From Nitratireductor sp. (lineage in GTDB: Bacteria > Pseudomonadota > Alphaproteobacteria > Rhizobiales > Rhizobiaceae), in NCBI GenBank assembly GCA_020441735.1, contig JAGRLQ010000032.1, positions 22,269 through 46,802 of the forward strand: a stretch of 24,534 nt of DNA. Reading direction: 5' to 3'. Positions within the stretch are counted from its first letter, which is position 1, and every line of letters begins with the position of its first letter. A program made the translations under genes and the position numbers. Positions 23,374-24,534 of this stretch are shown here, in pieces. Under the pieces are notes generated by a model. It saw nothing but the letters and a program-made list of their open reading frames with translations, made no database searches and was not told the DNA's origin.

Positions 23374-23652
23374 ATGGCTACGAAACGTCACAAGCCGGAA
23401 GAGATTGTCACGAAGTTGCGGCAGGTTGAGGTGCTTGTCGGCCAGGGGATGGCGCGGGTTGATGCGATCCGGGAGGTTCGCATTACCGAGCAGACCTATT
23501 ACCGCTGGCGCAAGCAGTATGGCGGGATGGGAACCGACCAACTTAAGGAACTCAAACGGCTTCAAAAGGAGAACGAGCGGCTGAGGAAAGCCGTCTCGGA
23601 TCTGACGCTGGACAAGCTCATCCTGGCTGAGGCCGCCCGGGGAAACTTCTAA
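23374..23652 (+). CDS. IS3-family transposase OrfA
   Basis: The protein has 92 residues. A helix-turn-helix (VDAIREVRITEQTYYRWRKQ) recognises the IS ends. A leucine-zipper-like helix (LKELKRLQKENERLRKAVSD) serves multimerisation with OrfAB. GGAGG lies about 6 bases before ATG 23374. Its end holds a G_GGA_AAC heptamer at 23640-23646, just before the TAA stop, where a -1 shift would make the OrfAB transposase. Confidence 0.95.
   Translation: MATKRHKPEEIVTKLRQVEVLVGQGMARVDAIREVRITEQTYYRWRKQYGGMGTDQLKELKRLQKENERLRKAVSDLTLDKLILAEAARGNF
23640..23646 (+). other. Programmed -1 frameshift slippery site (GGGAAAC)
   Basis: G_GGA_AAC is in the zero frame of orfA and fits the X_XXY_YYZ rule. It lies in the short orfA/orfB overlap (23631-23652), four bases before the orfA stop, so a -1 shift here fuses OrfA to OrfB. 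Confidence 0.6.
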
Positions 23653-23696
23653 GCCCTTCCCGTCGCCGTGCCTGCATTGACCAAGTTCGTCACCGG

Positions 23697-24500
23697 TTGA
23701 ATGTCTCGGAGCGTCGTGCATGCAGGGTTCTGCGTCAGCATCGTTCCACCCAGCGCAAGCTACCAAGGGGCCGTGCTGATGAAGAGCACCTGATAGCGGA
23801 CATGGTCGAGCTGGCTCGTCAGTATGGTCGCTATGGATACCGTCGGATTGCTGCGCTGCTGAGAGATGCGGGCTGGCAGGTAAACGACAAGCGTGTCGAA
23901 CGGCTATGGCGGCGGGAGGGGCTTAAAGTTCCCATGAAACAACCGAAGAAGGGCAGGCTCTGGCTCAATGACGGTTCGTGCGTTCGGCTCAGGCCGGAGT
24001 ATCGCAATCACGTCTGGTCATATGACTTCGTCCATTGTCGAACCGATGATGGCAAGGTGTTCCGCACGTTGAACATCCTTGATGAGTTCAGCCGGGAGTG
24101 TCTGGCCATCAAGGTTGATCGCAAGCTCAATGCAGCCAGCGTTATCGATGCCCTGAGCGATCTGTTCATCCTGAGAGGGGTTCCAACGTACATCCGGTCA
24201 GACAACGGCCCGGAGTTTGTGGCGCAAACAGTTCGCGACTGGATCGCAGCTGTCGGTGCCAGCACGGCCTATATCGAGCCTGGTAGCCCATGGGAGAACG
24301 GTTATTGCGAAAGCTTCAATGCCAGGTTCCGAGACGAACTGCTCAATGGCGAGATCTTCTATAGCCTCAGGGAGGCTCAAATCCTGATCGAGCAATGGAG
24401 GAGACACTACAACACGAAACGCCCACACAGTGCACTGGGCTACCGCCCGCCGGCCCCTGAAACCACCATCCCAATGGACCAAAGACCGATCATGCACTAA
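23697..24500 (+). CDS. IS3-family transposase OrfB (DDE integrase domain)
   Basis: The listed product has 267 residues from a TTG, but the frame is open from 23631 with family-like sequence (LSPSRRRACIDQVRHRL), so it is probably made as the C-terminal part of an OrfAB frameshift fusion. An HTH_21-like region (YGYRRIAALLRDAGWQVNDK) precedes the rve integrase core. The DDE residues are Asp in WSYDFVH, Asp in RSDNGPEF and Glu in NGYCESFNARF. The ending RRHYNTKRPHSALGYRPPAP is typical. It catalyses strand cleavage and transfer for the element. No frame disruption is seen. Confidence 0.95.
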   Translation: MNVSERRACRVLRQHRSTQRKLPRGRADEEHLIADMVELARQYGRYGYRRIAALLRDAGWQVNDKRVERLWRREGLKVPMKQPKKGRLWLNDGSCVRLRPEYRNHVWSYDFVHCRTDDGKVFRTLNILDEFSRECLAIKVDRKLNAASVIDALSDLFILRGVPTYIRSDNGPEFVAQTVRDWIAAVGASTAYIEPGSPWENGYCESFNARFRDELLNGEIFYSLREAQILIEQWRRHYNTKRPHSALGYRPPAPETTIPMDQRPIMH

Positions 24501-24509
24501 CAATCAAAT

Positions 24510-24534
24510 CGGACCACTCAAGTGGGGCTGATCA
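24510..24534 (-). repeat. Right terminal inverted repeat of the IS3-family element
   Basis: This repeat begins 10 bases after the orfB stop and ends ...GGGGCTGATCA at the last base of the window. It pairs with the left repeat. Confidence 0.8.

Larger units (their letters stand above)
23318..24534 (+). mobile_element. IS3-family insertion sequence (IS407-like), complete
   Basis: The element is about 1,217 bases with imperfect terminal inverted repeats at 23318-23343 and 24510-24534, both beginning TGATC and ending in GTGGTCCG when read inward. It carries orfA and orfB in the -1 relation expected for IS3. The DDE residues and HSALGYRPPAPE ending suggest the IS407 subgroup (recollection). Both frames are intact, so it may be active. 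The right repeat is the last base of the window, so a target duplication cannot be checked. The left end abuts decayed catabolic genes. Confidence 0.9.

Noticed and set aside
1..24534. CRISPR arrays, tRNA/rRNA genes, phage genes or toxin-antitoxin pairs
   Set aside because: No regularly spaced repeats, tRNA-like cloverleaf or rRNA sequence, and no such protein families, were recognised by eye.

Overview
The window reads as a chromosomal or large-plasmid segment of an alphaproteobacterium, most likely of the order Hyphomicrobiales (Rhizobiales). The basis is moderately high GC coding sequence, tight ATGA/TGATG gene overlaps, several LuxR/LysR/TetR regulators, a DUF1185 protein and an IS3-family element of the type common in rhizobia. 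This is judged from protein style only; no search was possible.

Layout. (1) 1-912: 3' part of an MGT/UGT-type glycosyltransferase. (2) 1028-4108: a more AT-rich signalling block, with a membrane-anchored winged-helix/TPR regulator divergent from an orphan LuxR-type regulator, then a small unknown gene. (3) 4225-13201, minus strand: nine catabolic genes. In transcription order they are a DUF1185 protein, an alpha/beta hydrolase, a flavin reductase with a degenerate Nudix-like tail, a luciferase-like flavin monooxygenase, an aldehyde dehydrogenase, the FAD, 2Fe-2S and molybdopterin subunits of a molybdenum hydroxylase, and a MoaD/ThiS-like sulfur carrier. A GcvA-type LysR regulator (13305-14162) is divergent, and a textbook T-N11-A dyad lies between them. 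(4) 14223-19455: a polysaccharide-type group, with a DUF2194 deacetylase-like protein divergent from a GT4 glycosyltransferase, an unknown protein and a GalE-type epimerase. (5) 19549-22693: a TetR regulator, a LuxR-HTH protein, and a coupled pair made of a carboxymuconolactone decarboxylase-like protein and a MaoC/HTD2-like hydratase. (6) 22742-23317: decayed remnants of a BKACE-type beta-keto acid cleavage enzyme and probably a beta-hydroxyacid dehydrogenase. (7) 23318-24534: a complete IS3-family element whose right terminal repeat is the last base of the window.

The most interesting unit is block 3. It pairs a ring-opening toolkit resembling the Rut pyrimidine pathway or the pyridine-degrading Pyr genes (luciferase-like monooxygenase, flavin reductase, alpha/beta hydrolase, semialdehyde-type dehydrogenase) with a three-subunit molybdenum hydroxylase and its own sulfur-carrier protein. 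The logical reading is hydroxylation of an N-heteroaromatic compound, flavin-dependent ring opening, hydrolysis and aldehyde oxidation, under one LysR regulator. The substrate cannot be read from the sequence. Block 5/6 looks like a second, partly decayed CoA-ester or aromatic-acid catabolic operon damaged next to the IS insertion.
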